Below are positions 44,515 to 53,592 of a stretch of DNA of 64,000 bases, in pieces. The DNA is from Rhizobiales bacterium CCH3-A5 (lineage in GTDB: Bacteria > Pseudomonadota > Alphaproteobacteria > Rhizobiales > Beijerinckiaceae), in assembly GCA_001556025.1 (NCBI GenBank), contig LSIB01000098.1, positions 59,044 to 123,043 on the forward strand, in the 5' to 3' direction. Under the pieces are notes generated by a model. It saw nothing but the letters and a program-made list of their open reading frames with translations. It ran no database searches and was not told the DNA's origin. Each line of letters opens with the position of its first letter. The first letter of the stretch is position 1. The translations under genes were made by a program, and so were the position numbers.

Positions 44515-45342
44515 ATGGCCTTGCTCAATTTCGAACGTAAATATCGCGTCAGGGGCGGGACCCTGATCGGAGGCGACCTCTTCGATTTCTGGGTCGGTCC
44601 GTTCTATGTCGGCTTCTTCGGCGTCGCGACGGCGTTCTTCGCCGCGCTCGGCACGGCCCTGATCTTCTACGGCGCGGCCATCGGGCCGACCTGGAATCCC
44701 TGGCTGATCTCGATCGCGCCGCCCGATATCAGCTACGGCCTGCGGCTCGCGCCGCTCAAGGAAGGCGGCCTCTGGCAGATCATCACGATCTGCGCGACGG
44801 GCTCCTTCATCTCCTGGGCGCTGCGCGAGGTCGAGATCTGCCGCAAGCTCGGCATGGGCTACCATGTGCCTTTCGCCTTCGGCTTCGCCATCCTGGCCTA
44901 CATGACGCTGGTCATCTTCCGGCCCTTCCTGATGGGCGCCTGGGGCTACGGCTTCCCCTATGGCATCTTCAGCCATTTGGAATGGGTCTCCAACGTCGGC
45001 TACCAGTACCTGCAGTTCCACTACAACCCGGCGCATATGATCGCGGTGAGCTTCTTCTTCACCACGGCGCTGGCGCTTTCGCTGCATGGCGGCCTGATCC
45101 TCTCGGCGGTCAACCCCAAGCGCGGCGAGCCGGTGAAGATGCCCGAGCACGAGAACACCTTCTTCCGCGACACGATCGGCTATTCGATCGGCACGCTCGG
45201 CATCCACCGGCTCGGCCTGTTCCTGGCGCTGCAATCGGTGTTCTGGAGCGCGGTCTGCATCATCATCAGCGGCCCCTACTGGAGCGAGGGCTGGGCCGAG
45301 TGGTGGGACCTCTCGAAGCACTTCACGATCTGGCGGCGCTGA
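44515..45342 (+). CDS. pufL: photosynthetic reaction centre L subunit
   Basis: A 275-residue protein with five membrane helices. The ligands are conserved: His154 (FSHLEW), His174 (NPAHMI, special pair), His191 (LHGG) and His231 (GIHRLG); counted without Met these are the canonical 153, 173, 190 and 230. It binds bacteriochlorophyll, bacteriopheophytin, QA/QB and the non-heme iron jointly with PufM. The ribosome-binding site GGAGGATGCG is strong. Confidence 0.97.
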   Translation: MALLNFERKYRVRGGTLIGGDLFDFWVGPFYVGFFGVATAFFAALGTALIFYGAAIGPTWNPWLISIAPPDISYGLRLAPLKEGGLWQIITICATGSFISWALREVEICRKLGMGYHVPFAFGFAILAYMTLVIFRPFLMGAWGYGFPYGIFSHLEWVSNVGYQYLQFHYNPAHMIAVSFFFTTALALSLHGGLILSAVNPKRGEPVKMPEHENTFFRDTIGYSIGTLGIHRLGLFLALQSVFWSAVCIIISGPYWSEGWAEWWDLSKHFTIWRR

Positions 45343-45414
45343 GGCTGTGAAAGAGCTCCGGCCACCCCATTCGGCATCCGTCTGTCCAAGGATCAAGGCG
45401 CAAGGATTACGGTG

Positions 45415-46383
45415 ATGGCAACCTATCAGAACATCTTCACCCGGGTTCAGATCCATGGCGCGCCCGATCTCGGCGTGCCGATCCCCGGCCGCGGCACCAG
45501 GCGCGGCAGCGCGACCCGGACGAGCAACCTGTTCGGCCTGATCGGCGACGCGCAGATCGGCCCGATCTATCTCGGCTGGACCGGCGTGACCTCGCTGGTC
45601 TGCGGCCTGATCGCCTTCGAGATCATCGGCCTGAACATGCTGGCCTCGGTGAACTGGGATCCGGTCCGCTTCGTGCGCGAGCTCTTCTGGCTCCAGCTCG
45701 CGGCACCGCTGCCCGAGCACGGCCTCAAGATTCTGCCGCCGCTCAAGGAGGGTGGCTGGTGGCTGATCGCAGGCTTCTTCCTCACCACCTCGATCCTGCT
45801 CTGGTGGGTGCGCACCTATAACCGGGCCCGCGCGCTGGGCATGGGCACGCATGTGGCCTGGGCCTTCGCCTCGGCGATCTTCCTCTATCTCGTGCTCGGC
45901 TTCATCCGGCCGCTGATGATGGGGTCATGGAGCGAGGCGGTGCCCTTCGGCATCTTCCCGCACTTGGACTGGACGCAGAACTTCTCGCTGCGCTACGGCA
46001 ATCTCTTCTACAATCCGTTCCACGCGCTCTCGATCGCCTTCCTCTATGGCTCGGCGCTGCTCTTCGCCATGCATGGCGCGACGATCCTCGCCGTCTCCCG
46101 CTATGGCGGCGACCGCGAGATCGAGCAGATCACCGATCGCGGCACGGCCTCGGAGCGCGCCGCCTTGTTCTGGCGCTGGACCATGGGCTTCAACGCATCG
46201 ATGGAATCGATCCATCGCTGGGCGTGGTGGTTCGCGGTGCTCTGCACGCTGACCGGCGGCATCGGCATCCTGCTGACGGGCACGGCGGTCGACAACTGGT
46301 ACGAATGGGCGATCAAGCACAAATTCGCGCCCGCCGACCCGACCATGTGGCAGCAGATCGCCGTGCCTCCGCCCAAGGTCTGA
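45415..46383 (+). CDS. pufM: photosynthetic reaction centre M subunit
   Basis: A 322-residue partner of PufL starting at the ATG at 45415. Pigment and iron ligands are in [22 protein letters not shown] and [10 protein letters not shown]. The C-terminus, ending [12 protein letters not shown], is longer than in Rhodobacter and resembles species in which a cytochrome subunit can dock. No pufC follows; the operon ends at a terminator 34 bp after the stop codon. Confidence 0.97.
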   Translation: MATYQNIFTRVQIHGAPDLGVPIPGRGTRRGSATRTSNLFGLIGDAQIGPIYLGWTGVTSLVCGLIAFEIIGLNMLASVNWDPVRFVRELFWLQLAAPLPEHGLKILPPLKEGGWWLIAGFFLTTSILLWWVRTYNRARALGMGTHVAWAFASAIFLYLVLGFIRPLMMGSWSEAVPFGIFPHLDWTQNFSLRYGNLFYNPFHALSIAFLYGSALLFAMHGATILAVSRYGGDREIEQITDRGTASERAALFWRWTMGFNASMESIHRWAWWFAVLCTLTGGIGILLTGTAVDNWYEWAIKHKFAPADPTMWQQIAVPPPKV

Positions 46384-46416
46384 TCCCGAGCCAGTCCAGG
46401 AGATGCGGCCACTCGA

Positions 46417-46445
46417 GGGGAGACCGGAAACGGTCTCCCCTTTTT
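46417..46445 (+). terminator. Rho-independent terminator of the puf operon
   Basis: A perfect 10-bp stem GGGGAGACCG / CGGTCTCCCC with a GAAA tetraloop is followed by TTTTT. It lies 34 bp after pufM and just before the convergent O-antigen-ligase-like gene, and marks the end of the bchC-to-pufM unit. Confidence 0.92.
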
Positions 46446-46458
46446 CGCGTCCTGATCT

Positions 46459-47766
46459 TTATGGCGATACGCGATACTTCGCCGTCAGCCTGAGCCCGAT
46501 CACCGAGACCAGCAGCGCAAACCAGACCGGGTCGGCGCGACGGAAGAAGAAGCTCTCGAGGCAGGCCGAGTAGATCGCAAACAGCCAGATCCGGAAGAAC
46601 AGTTCGGCCAGCGCCTTGTTCTCGAATGTCGGGATCACGCGGTGGTGGTCGCGCAGCGGCAGCAGGATCAGCACGACCATCGCCAGCACGAGGCCGGGAA
46701 TGCCGAGCCCGATGACGAGGTCGACATAGCCGTTATGGCCGTGGACCATGCCGTTCGAGATGCCGCTCTCATATTCCTTCGGCTCCGAGAACAGCACGAA
46801 ATCGCTGCCCCAGAAGCCCTCGAAGCCATAGCCGAAGAGCGGGCGCTCCCAAAGCCGGTCGAGCGCGAAACGCCAGATCTCGGTGCGGCCGGTGAAGGTC
46901 TGGCCGGGACTGACCGACTGCACGATCGCGTTGATCGACGGGTAGAGCACCGAGCCGATCGTCGCGGTCAGCAGCAAGGCGAGCGGCCCCAGCGCGATCA
47001 GCGCCCGCAGCCACAGGCTCCTGATCCGCGCGCAGGCGAAGCCGACCAGCACGACGAACGGTCCAAGTCCCATCGAGGTCTTGGAGCCGGTCATGAACAG
47101 AAACAGGGCGGCGAGACCGAGGATGACCAGCCCGAACCGCAGCGAATAGGAGGCGGCGACGAAGATGCCGATCAGCATCACGATGACCATCATCGCGCCG
47201 GCGATGTTCTTGTGGTCGAACAGGCCGCGCCAGGCGCCGGCATGCTCGGGCTCCAGCACGTCGCCGCCGGAATGGATCGCGACATCGCGGAAGACGACGA
47301 GGCCGACATAGCAGATCAGGAGCACGATCAGCGCGGCCATACCCAGCAGCAGCGCGAAATGGCGCTGGCCGCGCGGCAGCAGCGGCAAAGTGCCCGCGAT
47401 CACCAGCACCACCAGCGTGAAGCGCAGCGCGCGCATCGAGATCTCGGGATTGGCCGAATAGACCACGCCGACGACCATCCAGGCGAGCAGCAGCAGCCAG
47501 GCTGGCCTGAGATAGGCCAGCGCCGCCCGCCCGCCGGCATTTGCCGCGCAGAACAGGCCCAGCACCGCCATCAGCGAAAAGCTGATCTGGTTGACGACAT
47601 TGCTGGTGTCCTCCGCTTCGACGTAATAGGTGCCCTTGAAGGGTGCCGTCGAGACCCAGACCAGCAGCAGCGCCGCTACGAAGACGATGCTGCGCAGATA
47701 GTAGCCGGCATCGGCGGAAAGGTCCGCCGAGCCTGCGTGCGTCGCCGTCGTCCCGGTCGCGCTCAT
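46459..47766 (-). CDS. O-antigen ligase/polymerase-like membrane protein
   Basis: A 435-residue protein with about eleven hydrophobic segments. The large loop near residues 295-350 contains FTGRTEIWRFALDRLWERPL, then FGYGFEGFW and the conserved VHGHNGYVDLVIGLGIPGL, as in Wzy polymerases and WaaL ligases. In an exopolysaccharide locus it most likely polymerises repeat units in the periplasm. It follows the Wzz/BY-kinase-like gene by 16 bp in the same direction. Confidence 0.88.
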   Translation of the reverse strand: MSATGTTATHAGSADLSADAGYYLRSIVFVAALLLVWVSTAPFKGTYYVEAEDTSNVVNQISFSLMAVLGLFCAANAGGRAALAYLRPAWLLLLAWMVVGVVYSANPEISMRALRFTLVVLVIAGTLPLLPRGQRHFALLLGMAALIVLLICYVGLVVFRDVAIHSGGDVLEPEHAGAWRGLFDHKNIAGAMMVIVMLIGIFVAASYSLRFGLVILGLAALFLFMTGSKTSMGLGPFVVLVGFACARIRSLWLRALIALGPLALLLTATIGSVLYPSINAIVQSVSPGQTFTGRTEIWRFALDRLWERPLFGYGFEGFWGSDFVLFSEPKEYESGISNGMVHGHNGYVDLVIGLGIPGLVLAMVVLILLPLRDHHRVIPTFENKALAELFFRIWLFAIYSACLESFFFRRADPVWFALLVSVIGLRLTAKYRVSP

Positions 47767-47782
47767 CGGCGTTGCGCGCCTG

Positions 47783-50173
47783 TCAGGCCTGGTTGACGAC
47801 GAAGCCGCGAATGCGCGCGGCGTTCGGCCCCAGCGCCGCGTTGGCGCGTTCCAGATCGGCGACGCCGACCTCGCCCTCGCGGATCACCAGCACGATGTCG
47901 TCGACGGCTTGTGCGAAGCTGTCCGTCAGGGCGTCGCTGCCGACCGGCGCGCCGTCGATGATGATCGGGCCGAAGCGCCGCGCCGCACCGAAAATCTCGT
48001 GCGCGATCTGGTCGGGCGTGACCGCGTCGCTGCGGCCGGCGCGCGGCAGGAAGAACAGGCCGGAGCCCTCGTCCTGACGCGCGACGCGCACCAGCCCTGC
48101 AAGGCCTGTGGCGATCTCGTGCAGCCCGAGTTCGGCATCCGGCGCATAGATCCGCGTCAGGCTGACCTCGCCGAGCCCTGAATCGATCAGCAGGGCCGGC
48201 CGGCCCGATGTCGCGGCCTCCAGCGCGAGATTAAGCGCGACCGTCGATGCGCCAGCCTGCCCGCGCAGGCCGAGCACCAGGATGCGGCGCGGCCTCCCGT
48301 CCTCCGCAAGCGTCGCTCCGAGGCCGCGGATCGCCCTCGCGAAGCTCGAATCGGGCTTGTCGAGCACATCGACGAGATGGGCCTTGAGCTGGAAGACGGA
48401 ACGCGCTTCGCCCTCGTTTCGCCGCCAGCGCCTGTGCCGCACGGCGGGCACCGTGGCGAGCAGGGGCGCGGCTGCCGCCTGCAGCACATCGGGAATCCTG
48501 TCGGCCTGGCCGCCCTTGATCGTGGTGAAGCGCCGCATCAGGGCGTTCCCCGGCGTCGCTGCGGCCGTGCCCTGACCCGCCACCGGCAGTGGCGGGTCGA
48601 TGGCGGCAGGCGTGTCGGAGGCCATCGCCTCTTTCGGCGCGGGCTGACGACGGCTCCAGAAGCGGAAGCCGCGCGCCTCCTTCCGGGCCGGTTCGGGAAC
48701 GGATGGCGATTGTCCTGTCGTTCCCGGCGCCTTCAGGGCCAGCCCCAGGGCCAGCAGCGCGCCGATACCGCCGCCGCCGACCCCGCCCAGCATCGCGATC
48801 GTCCGTCGGCTCATGCCGGATTTCTCCAGCGGCGGCATCGCATAGCTGATGATGCGGGCATTGGTGGTGTCGATGCCGGCGAGTTCGCCGGTCTCGCGCG
48901 CCCGGCGCAGGAAGGCGTCGTAGACGACTCGGGAGGATTCGACCTCGCGCTCCAGTTCGCGCAGTTCCACCGAGGCGCGGCCGGCTGCGTATTGCGAGGT
49001 GGTGAGCTGGGCGACGCGCTGGGCGATCTGCTTCTCGGCTTCGACCGCCCTATCGTATTCGACCTTGGCGGCGCGGGCGATGCGCGACAATTCGTCGGAG
49101 ATCTGCCGGCGCGCATCGCGGACCTGCGCCTGCGCCGCGCCGAGCGCGGGATGACGCGAGCCCAGCGAGGCGAGCAGGTCGGCCTCCTTGCTCAGCGCCG
49201 CGCCGAGCTGCGAGCGCAGCGCCGTCATGGTGTTGGAGGCGACGGCCTCGGGAATCGCGCCGGCCTCGATCGAGCTGGCGCGGGCGGCCAGCGTCTGGTC
49301 GTATTTCGCCTTGGCCTCGGTCACCTTGGTGCGCAGCGCGACGAGCTGGGCGTTGTTGAGCGCAAGCTGTTCCTCGCCGATCGACTTGCCGCCGACGCCG
49401 ACGATGTTGTTGGCTTCCTTGTACCTCTCGGCTTTCTCTTCCGCGATGCGCAGGCGGTTGCGCAACTCCTCGAGCCGGCCCGTCAGCGCGCCTGTGGCGC
49501 GCTGGGCGGCGTCGGCGCGCACCGAGGCCTGATCGTCGAGATAGGCGTTGGCCAGCGCATTGGCTATGCGCGCGGCCTTGGTCGCCTCGCGCGAGGTCAC
49601 CGAGATGTCGATGACGAAGGTCCGCTCGCCGCGCCGGACGGCGACCTGCTTGTCGAGCGCGGCCAGCGCATAGAGCAGCCCATCGCGGGGCGGTTCGCCG
49701 CCGCGCGGCAGCAGATCGGCCAGCAGGCGCGACAGGCCGGTCTTGGTCGCTACGCCGCCGAACTCGGGATCCTTGTCGAGCCCCTCGGCCTGGACGACGC
49801 GAGACTTGATGCTGTCGGATGCGATGACGCGCGCCTGGCTCTCTAGATAGCCCGTGGTCGAGGTCGGGTCGCCGCCGGTGGCGTTGGGCGAAACTTCGTT
49901 CTGCAGCACGCGCAGATCGCGCGGGTCGATGAAGAGCTGGGCGGTCGAGACGTATTTGGGCGGGATGAACAGGCTTGCGAGCCCCGCCAGAACCACGCCG
50001 ATGAATGCGGCCAGCAGCACGAGGCCCTTGCGCTGCCACAGCGTCGCCACCAGCCAGGCCGGGTCGGTCAGCCGCGCAAGCAGCGGCGGCTGGTCCTGCG
50101 GCTGCGGCGCGGGTCGGCTGCGGCGGTCTCGCCGCTGCTGCGTCTCGTCCGTGGCCGTATCGGTGTTGAACAT
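47783..50173 (-). CDS. exopolysaccharide chain-length/BY-kinase-like protein with degenerate P-loop
   Basis: The protein has 796 residues from the ATG at 50173; a GTG at 50188 would add five. A first membrane helix at about residues 40-60, a Wzz domain (ISTAQLFIDPRDL-like) and long coiled coils (about residues 190-410) precede a GNVR-type region and a second membrane helix near residue 450. The C-terminal domain (about residues 590-796) resembles CpsD/ExoP kinases. Its P-loop, however, reads GLRGQAGASTVALNLA without the Walker lysine, and no terminal tyrosine cluster exists. It probably controls chain length or export without kinase activity. Confidence 0.87.
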   Translation of the reverse strand: MFNTDTATDETQQRRDRRSRPAPQPQDQPPLLARLTDPAWLVATLWQRKGLVLLAAFIGVVLAGLASLFIPPKYVSTAQLFIDPRDLRVLQNEVSPNATGGDPTSTTGYLESQARVIASDSIKSRVVQAEGLDKDPEFGGVATKTGLSRLLADLLPRGGEPPRDGLLYALAALDKQVAVRRGERTFVIDISVTSREATKAARIANALANAYLDDQASVRADAAQRATGALTGRLEELRNRLRIAEEKAERYKEANNIVGVGGKSIGEEQLALNNAQLVALRTKVTEAKAKYDQTLAARASSIEAGAIPEAVASNTMTALRSQLGAALSKEADLLASLGSRHPALGAAQAQVRDARRQISDELSRIARAAKVEYDRAVEAEKQIAQRVAQLTTSQYAAGRASVELRELEREVESSRVVYDAFLRRARETGELAGIDTTNARIISYAMPPLEKSGMSRRTIAMLGGVGGGGIGALLALGLALKAPGTTGQSPSVPEPARKEARGFRFWSRRQPAPKEAMASDTPAAIDPPLPVAGQGTAAATPGNALMRRFTTIKGGQADRIPDVLQAAAAPLLATVPAVRHRRWRRNEGEARSVFQLKAHLVDVLDKPDSSFARAIRGLGATLAEDGRPRRILVLGLRGQAGASTVALNLALEAATSGRPALLIDSGLGEVSLTRIYAPDAELGLHEIATGLAGLVRVARQDEGSGLFFLPRAGRSDAVTPDQIAHEIFGAARRFGPIIIDGAPVGSDALTDSFAQAVDDIVLVIREGEVGVADLERANAALGPNAARIRGFVVNQA

Positions 50174-50261
50174 GACGCTACGCTTCACTCTGCAAGCTCT
50201 GCCCTGATGCGACAGGCCAACCCTGCCGCCTTGAGCTCTCTCCGCATCGATGACCTGATCA

Positions 50262-51320
50262 TCAGCTCGCGCCGCGCCGGTAGCGGTCGAGCACCTTCAT
50301 CATCAGCTTTGGGCGGAAATCGGCGTCCAGCGGCAGCGGCCGCGCGCTGGCGCCGTCCTTGCGCGGAAAGGTCTCGTGGATCCAGGAATAGCGGTCGCTC
50401 AGCCCCCAGGTCACGATCGCTTTGGGCTGGCGCACGGAAACGATGGTGTTGAGATAGGTCGAGACCAGGCTTGCGGCGGCGCGGTCGCGCGTCTGCGGGT
50501 CGGCCGGCAGCTTCCAGTCGATCACGTCGAGTTCCGTGATCTCGACGTCGAGTTCGAGCTTCCCGAGCTCGTACATGAACTGCTGCAGCCCATGGGTGTC
50601 GATCGGGTTCTCGGCATAGAGATGTGCCTGCATGCCGATGCCGTGGACCGGAATGCCCTTGTCTTTCAGCCTGCGGCAGATATCGAGCGCGATCTTGCGG
50701 CGCAGCGCCACGCCCGGCAGCGGCTCCTCGAAATTGAAGTCGTTCAGCACCAGCCGCGCCGAGGGGTCGGTGCGGGCGGCGGTGCGGAAGGCGATCTCGA
50801 TGTGCTCGGGGCCGAGCAGGCGCTGCCAGATCGTGTCGCGATAGGGCTCGCCCGGAGTCGCGTCGAAACGGATGACCTCGTTGACCACGTCCCAGGTCGC
50901 GATCCTGCCCTTGTAGCGATCGACGACGGTCTCGATGTGCGCGACCAGCTCGCGCTCGGCCTCGGCCTTCGTGGTCATCGTCTTGGCCCAGGCGGGCAGT
51001 GCCTCGCCCCAGAGCAGGGCATGGCCGCGCAGGGCCTGGCGGTTGCTCTGCGCGAAGGCGACCAGCTCGTCCGCGCCGGAGAAATCGAAGCGCGCGCGGT
51101 CGTGGCGCAGCGCCTCCCATTTCAGGTCGTTCATCGGAACGATCACGTCGCAATGACGCCGGAGCGCTTCACGATAGCGTGAATCGGCGCGAAAGGTTTC
51201 GATCTGCGCGGCCGAGCCGATCGGCACCGGGCCGCGGCTGGCGACAGCGGGGCGCGCGCCGGCCCCGGCCAGTGTGGCCGCGCCAGCGATCAAGGCCTTT
51301 CTACGCGTCATCGCATTCAT
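50262..51320 (-). CDS. GH10 family endo-glycanase (xylanase-like), exported
   Basis: The protein has 352 residues from the ATG at 51320 (MNAMTRRKALIAGAATLAGA), with a probable signal peptide (RR present, possibly Tat) ending near PAVA. Glycoside hydrolase 10 features are HALLWGEALPAW, the acid/base Glu in TWDVVNEVIRF and the nucleophile Glu in VEITELDVID. GH10 enzymes cleave beta-1,4 xylan-type backbones by retention. Its place between polysaccharide polymerisation and flippase genes suggests a role in trimming or releasing the cell's own exopolysaccharide. Confidence 0.88.
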   Translation of the reverse strand: MNAMTRRKALIAGAATLAGAGARPAVASRGPVPIGSAAQIETFRADSRYREALRRHCDVIVPMNDLKWEALRHDRARFDFSGADELVAFAQSNRQALRGHALLWGEALPAWAKTMTTKAEAERELVAHIETVVDRYKGRIATWDVVNEVIRFDATPGEPYRDTIWQRLLGPEHIEIAFRTAARTDPSARLVLNDFNFEEPLPGVALRRKIALDICRRLKDKGIPVHGIGMQAHLYAENPIDTHGLQQFMYELGKLELDVEITELDVIDWKLPADPQTRDRAAASLVSTYLNTIVSVRQPKAIVTWGLSDRYSWIHETFPRKDGASARPLPLDADFRPKLMMKVLDRYRRGAS

Positions 51321-51464
51321 GTGTCGTTCCGGGCCAATACGTTTCGCAAAATGTCGCAGCCTGTTTCGTTTAGGGTCGATCAACGCCTTCCGAGCTAAAC
51401 AGAAAGCCTTCGACGGCCCCGCTCAGGCAGGGTCCGGGCCAGAAGCGTCGCCCGAACGGACCTC

Positions 51465-52694
51465 ATGTCGCCTGACCGCGCCGCCATTTCCGCCTACCTC
51501 ACGATCCTGAGCGGCTCGGCCGGCCGGCTCGTCATCTCCCTTGTCTACTTCCTCATCGTTGCGAATACGTTGACCCTCGGCCAATTTGGTCTGTTCGCCA
51601 CGGCCTCGGCCACGGGGCTGATCCTGTCGCGGCTGCTCGCCTTCGGTTTCGTCTCGCCGGTTTACCGGGTCGCGACCGTCAAGCCGCGCCTGCTCGGAAC
51701 CTATGCCGCCGGCTTCGCCGGACTCGCCGTCCTGTCGATCCCGCTGATCGTGATCGCGGCGGCGGTCGTCTACGCTGCCCTGTTCCAGGGCCGGCTCGCG
51801 GCGCTGTCCTTCGCCCTGATCGTGACGGCGGAGGTGTTGGGCTGGCGGCTCGTCGAGGTCGTCGCCATCGTCAACAACGGGCTCAGGCGCTTCCGGCAGG
51901 CGGCGCTGCTGGTGATCCTCGGCTCGTCGCTGCGCACGGTCGCGGCCATCGCCTTCTACCTGTTCGGACAGGCGAGCCTGACGATCTGGGTCTTCGCCTA
52001 TCTCGGGGCGACGCTCGTCACCGCGCTGATCGCCTTCCTGTTCTTCATGCCGGCGCTGCGCTGGCGGCTCGACCGACGCATCTATGCCCGGCGCATGCCG
52101 GACGCCGTCTTCGCTGCCGGCGCCGACATCGTCTTCTACATCCAGGCCGAACTCGACAAGCTGCTGGTGCTGGCGCTCGCAGGCGAGCGGACGGCTGGCC
52201 TCTACGCCATCGCCATGCGCGTCATCGATCTAACCGCCATGCCGGTGCGCAGCTTCAACCAGATGCTGGTGCAGAAGATCATGAAGGAGCGCGGCCTCGT
52301 CGAGGGTTTCAACCGCCGCGCCATCGTCGAGGCCGGCATCGCGCTGATCTCGATCGGTGGACTCGGCGCCGTAATCATGATGCTGAAGCCCTTCCCCGGC
52401 ATGCTCGGCCGCAACGTCTCGGAAGCGGCCTTCCTCTTCCTGCCGATGCTGGCGGTGCCGGCCTTCCGCAACCTCGTCGAATACCACGCCGAACTGCTCT
52501 ATGCCCGCGAGCGCACCGGCTCGCGTATCGCGCTGCTCTGCGCGGTCACGGGGCTCAAGGCCGCGCTGATCTCTTGGGTGATGCTGCGGTTTTCCGCCGG
52601 CGACGACTGGGCGCTCTGGCTCAACGGCGTCTTCGGGCTGGTCTATCTGCTCTCGGCGGCGGTGACCTACCGCCTGCTCGCACAGGCGCGCTGA
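51465..52694 (+). CDS. polysaccharide flippase (Wzx/MATE-type oligosaccharide exporter)
   Basis: A 409-residue membrane protein with about twelve hydrophobic segments. It starts SPDRAAISAYLTILSGSAGR and contains SLVYFLIVANTLTLGQFGLF, characteristic of polysaccharide-biosynthesis flippases. It would move undecaprenyl-linked repeat units across the inner membrane for the polymerase encoded on the other side of the GH10 gene. It is the only plus-strand gene in this part of the cluster and ends 8 bp before the stop of the convergent DUF6492 gene. Confidence 0.85.
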   Translation: MSPDRAAISAYLTILSGSAGRLVISLVYFLIVANTLTLGQFGLFATASATGLILSRLLAFGFVSPVYRVATVKPRLLGTYAAGFAGLAVLSIPLIVIAAAVVYAALFQGRLAALSFALIVTAEVLGWRLVEVVAIVNNGLRRFRQAALLVILGSSLRTVAAIAFYLFGQASLTIWVFAYLGATLVTALIAFLFFMPALRWRLDRRIYARRMPDAVFAAGADIVFYIQAELDKLLVLALAGERTAGLYAIAMRVIDLTAMPVRSFNQMLVQKIMKERGLVEGFNRRAIVEAGIALISIGGLGAVIMMLKPFPGMLGRNVSEAAFLFLPMLAVPAFRNLVEYHAELLYARERTGSRIALLCAVTGLKAALISWVMLRFSAGDDWALWLNGVFGLVYLLSAAVTYRLLAQAR

Positions 52695-52701
52695 CGCGAG
52701 G

Positions 52702-53592
52702 CTACTGTGCCTCGAACAGCGCCTTGAGTTGCGAGACCGGCTGGCCGATGAAGGACTGCACCCCAACCGCGACCTGACCGCGCTCGAGCACCTCCTCGAA
52801 CGAATGCAGCGAGGCGATGCCGGTGGCGTCGCCGCCCCAGTAGCTCTTGCAGAGCTCGTGGCTGTCGGCGACATGGCCCGCCGCAGCGAGCCCCAGCACC
52901 CGTTCGACGAAATAGCCATAGATCATGTATTCCGAGAACTGGCGCTGGCGCGCGATCGCCTCGACCCAGCCGCGCCCGCTGACGGCCTCGATATGGCGAT
53001 GAAGAGCCAGCACATTGTCGCGCCGCCAGGTCACGAGATTGTTGATGTAGTCCGGGCTCGGAATGGTCGGTGCGGGCAGGGCGAGCAGGGCGGCCGCCAT
53101 GCCGCACCACGACACATGCTCGGCCATGTCGGCGGTGATGCCTTCGGGCTTCGCATAGAGCCTGACGGCCCCGTCCGTGGTCAGGCTGTCCAGCGCGAAC
53201 GGCCGCAGAAACAGCATGTCGGAATCGGCGAAGAGCAGCACATCCTCGCGGCTCGCGAGCGGCAGGGCGAATTTCCGCAGTTGCTGCGCATGCCAGCCGC
53301 GCAGCGGCGGGACGCCGCGCGCAAGCGCGCCCAGGCTGGTCCAGACCCGGCGCTTGCCGAGGCTGAACGGGTCGGGCCGCGCCTTGAGCCAGGACGGAAG
53401 CAGCGCCGATTCCGGCAGAACCGTCCGGCGCGGGCCTTCGAGCGGTCTGAACAGGGCGACGTCGCCATCCTCGACCAGAATGTAATGCATCGCATGGCCG
53501 CTGACGAAGCGGTCGATGCTGGCGCAGAGCAGCCGGCAGCGTTCGATGTCGCCGGCATAGCTTGGCGTCGCGATGGCGTAAGTCAGGCTCAT
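52702..53592 (-). CDS. DUF6492-type putative glycosyltransferase
   Basis: The protein has 296 residues from the ATG at 53592 (MSLTYAIATPSYAGDIERCR), overlapping the end of the WecG-like gene by 4 bp. Frame extension upstream is only the shadow of that gene. A GT-A-like DxD motif is in LLFADSDMLFLRPF, with HYILVEDGDVALF and HVSWCGMAAALLAL typical of DUF6492. It probably adds a sugar during repeat-unit assembly; the donor and acceptor are unknown. Confidence 0.78.
   Translation of the reverse strand: MSLTYAIATPSYAGDIERCRLLCASIDRFVSGHAMHYILVEDGDVALFRPLEGPRRTVLPESALLPSWLKARPDPFSLGKRRVWTSLGALARGVPPLRGWHAQQLRKFALPLASREDVLLFADSDMLFLRPFALDSLTTDGAVRLYAKPEGITADMAEHVSWCGMAAALLALPAPTIPSPDYINNLVTWRRDNVLALHRHIEAVSGRGWVEAIARQRQFSEYMIYGYFVERVLGLAAAGHVADSHELCKSYWGGDATGIASLHSFEEVLERGQVAVGVQSFIGQPVSQLKALFEAQ

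Noticed and set aside
44458..45852. A 464-codon minus-strand open frame opposite pufL and pufM
   Set aside because: PufL and PufM with all pigment ligands are on the other strand; the antisense product is a composition artefact.
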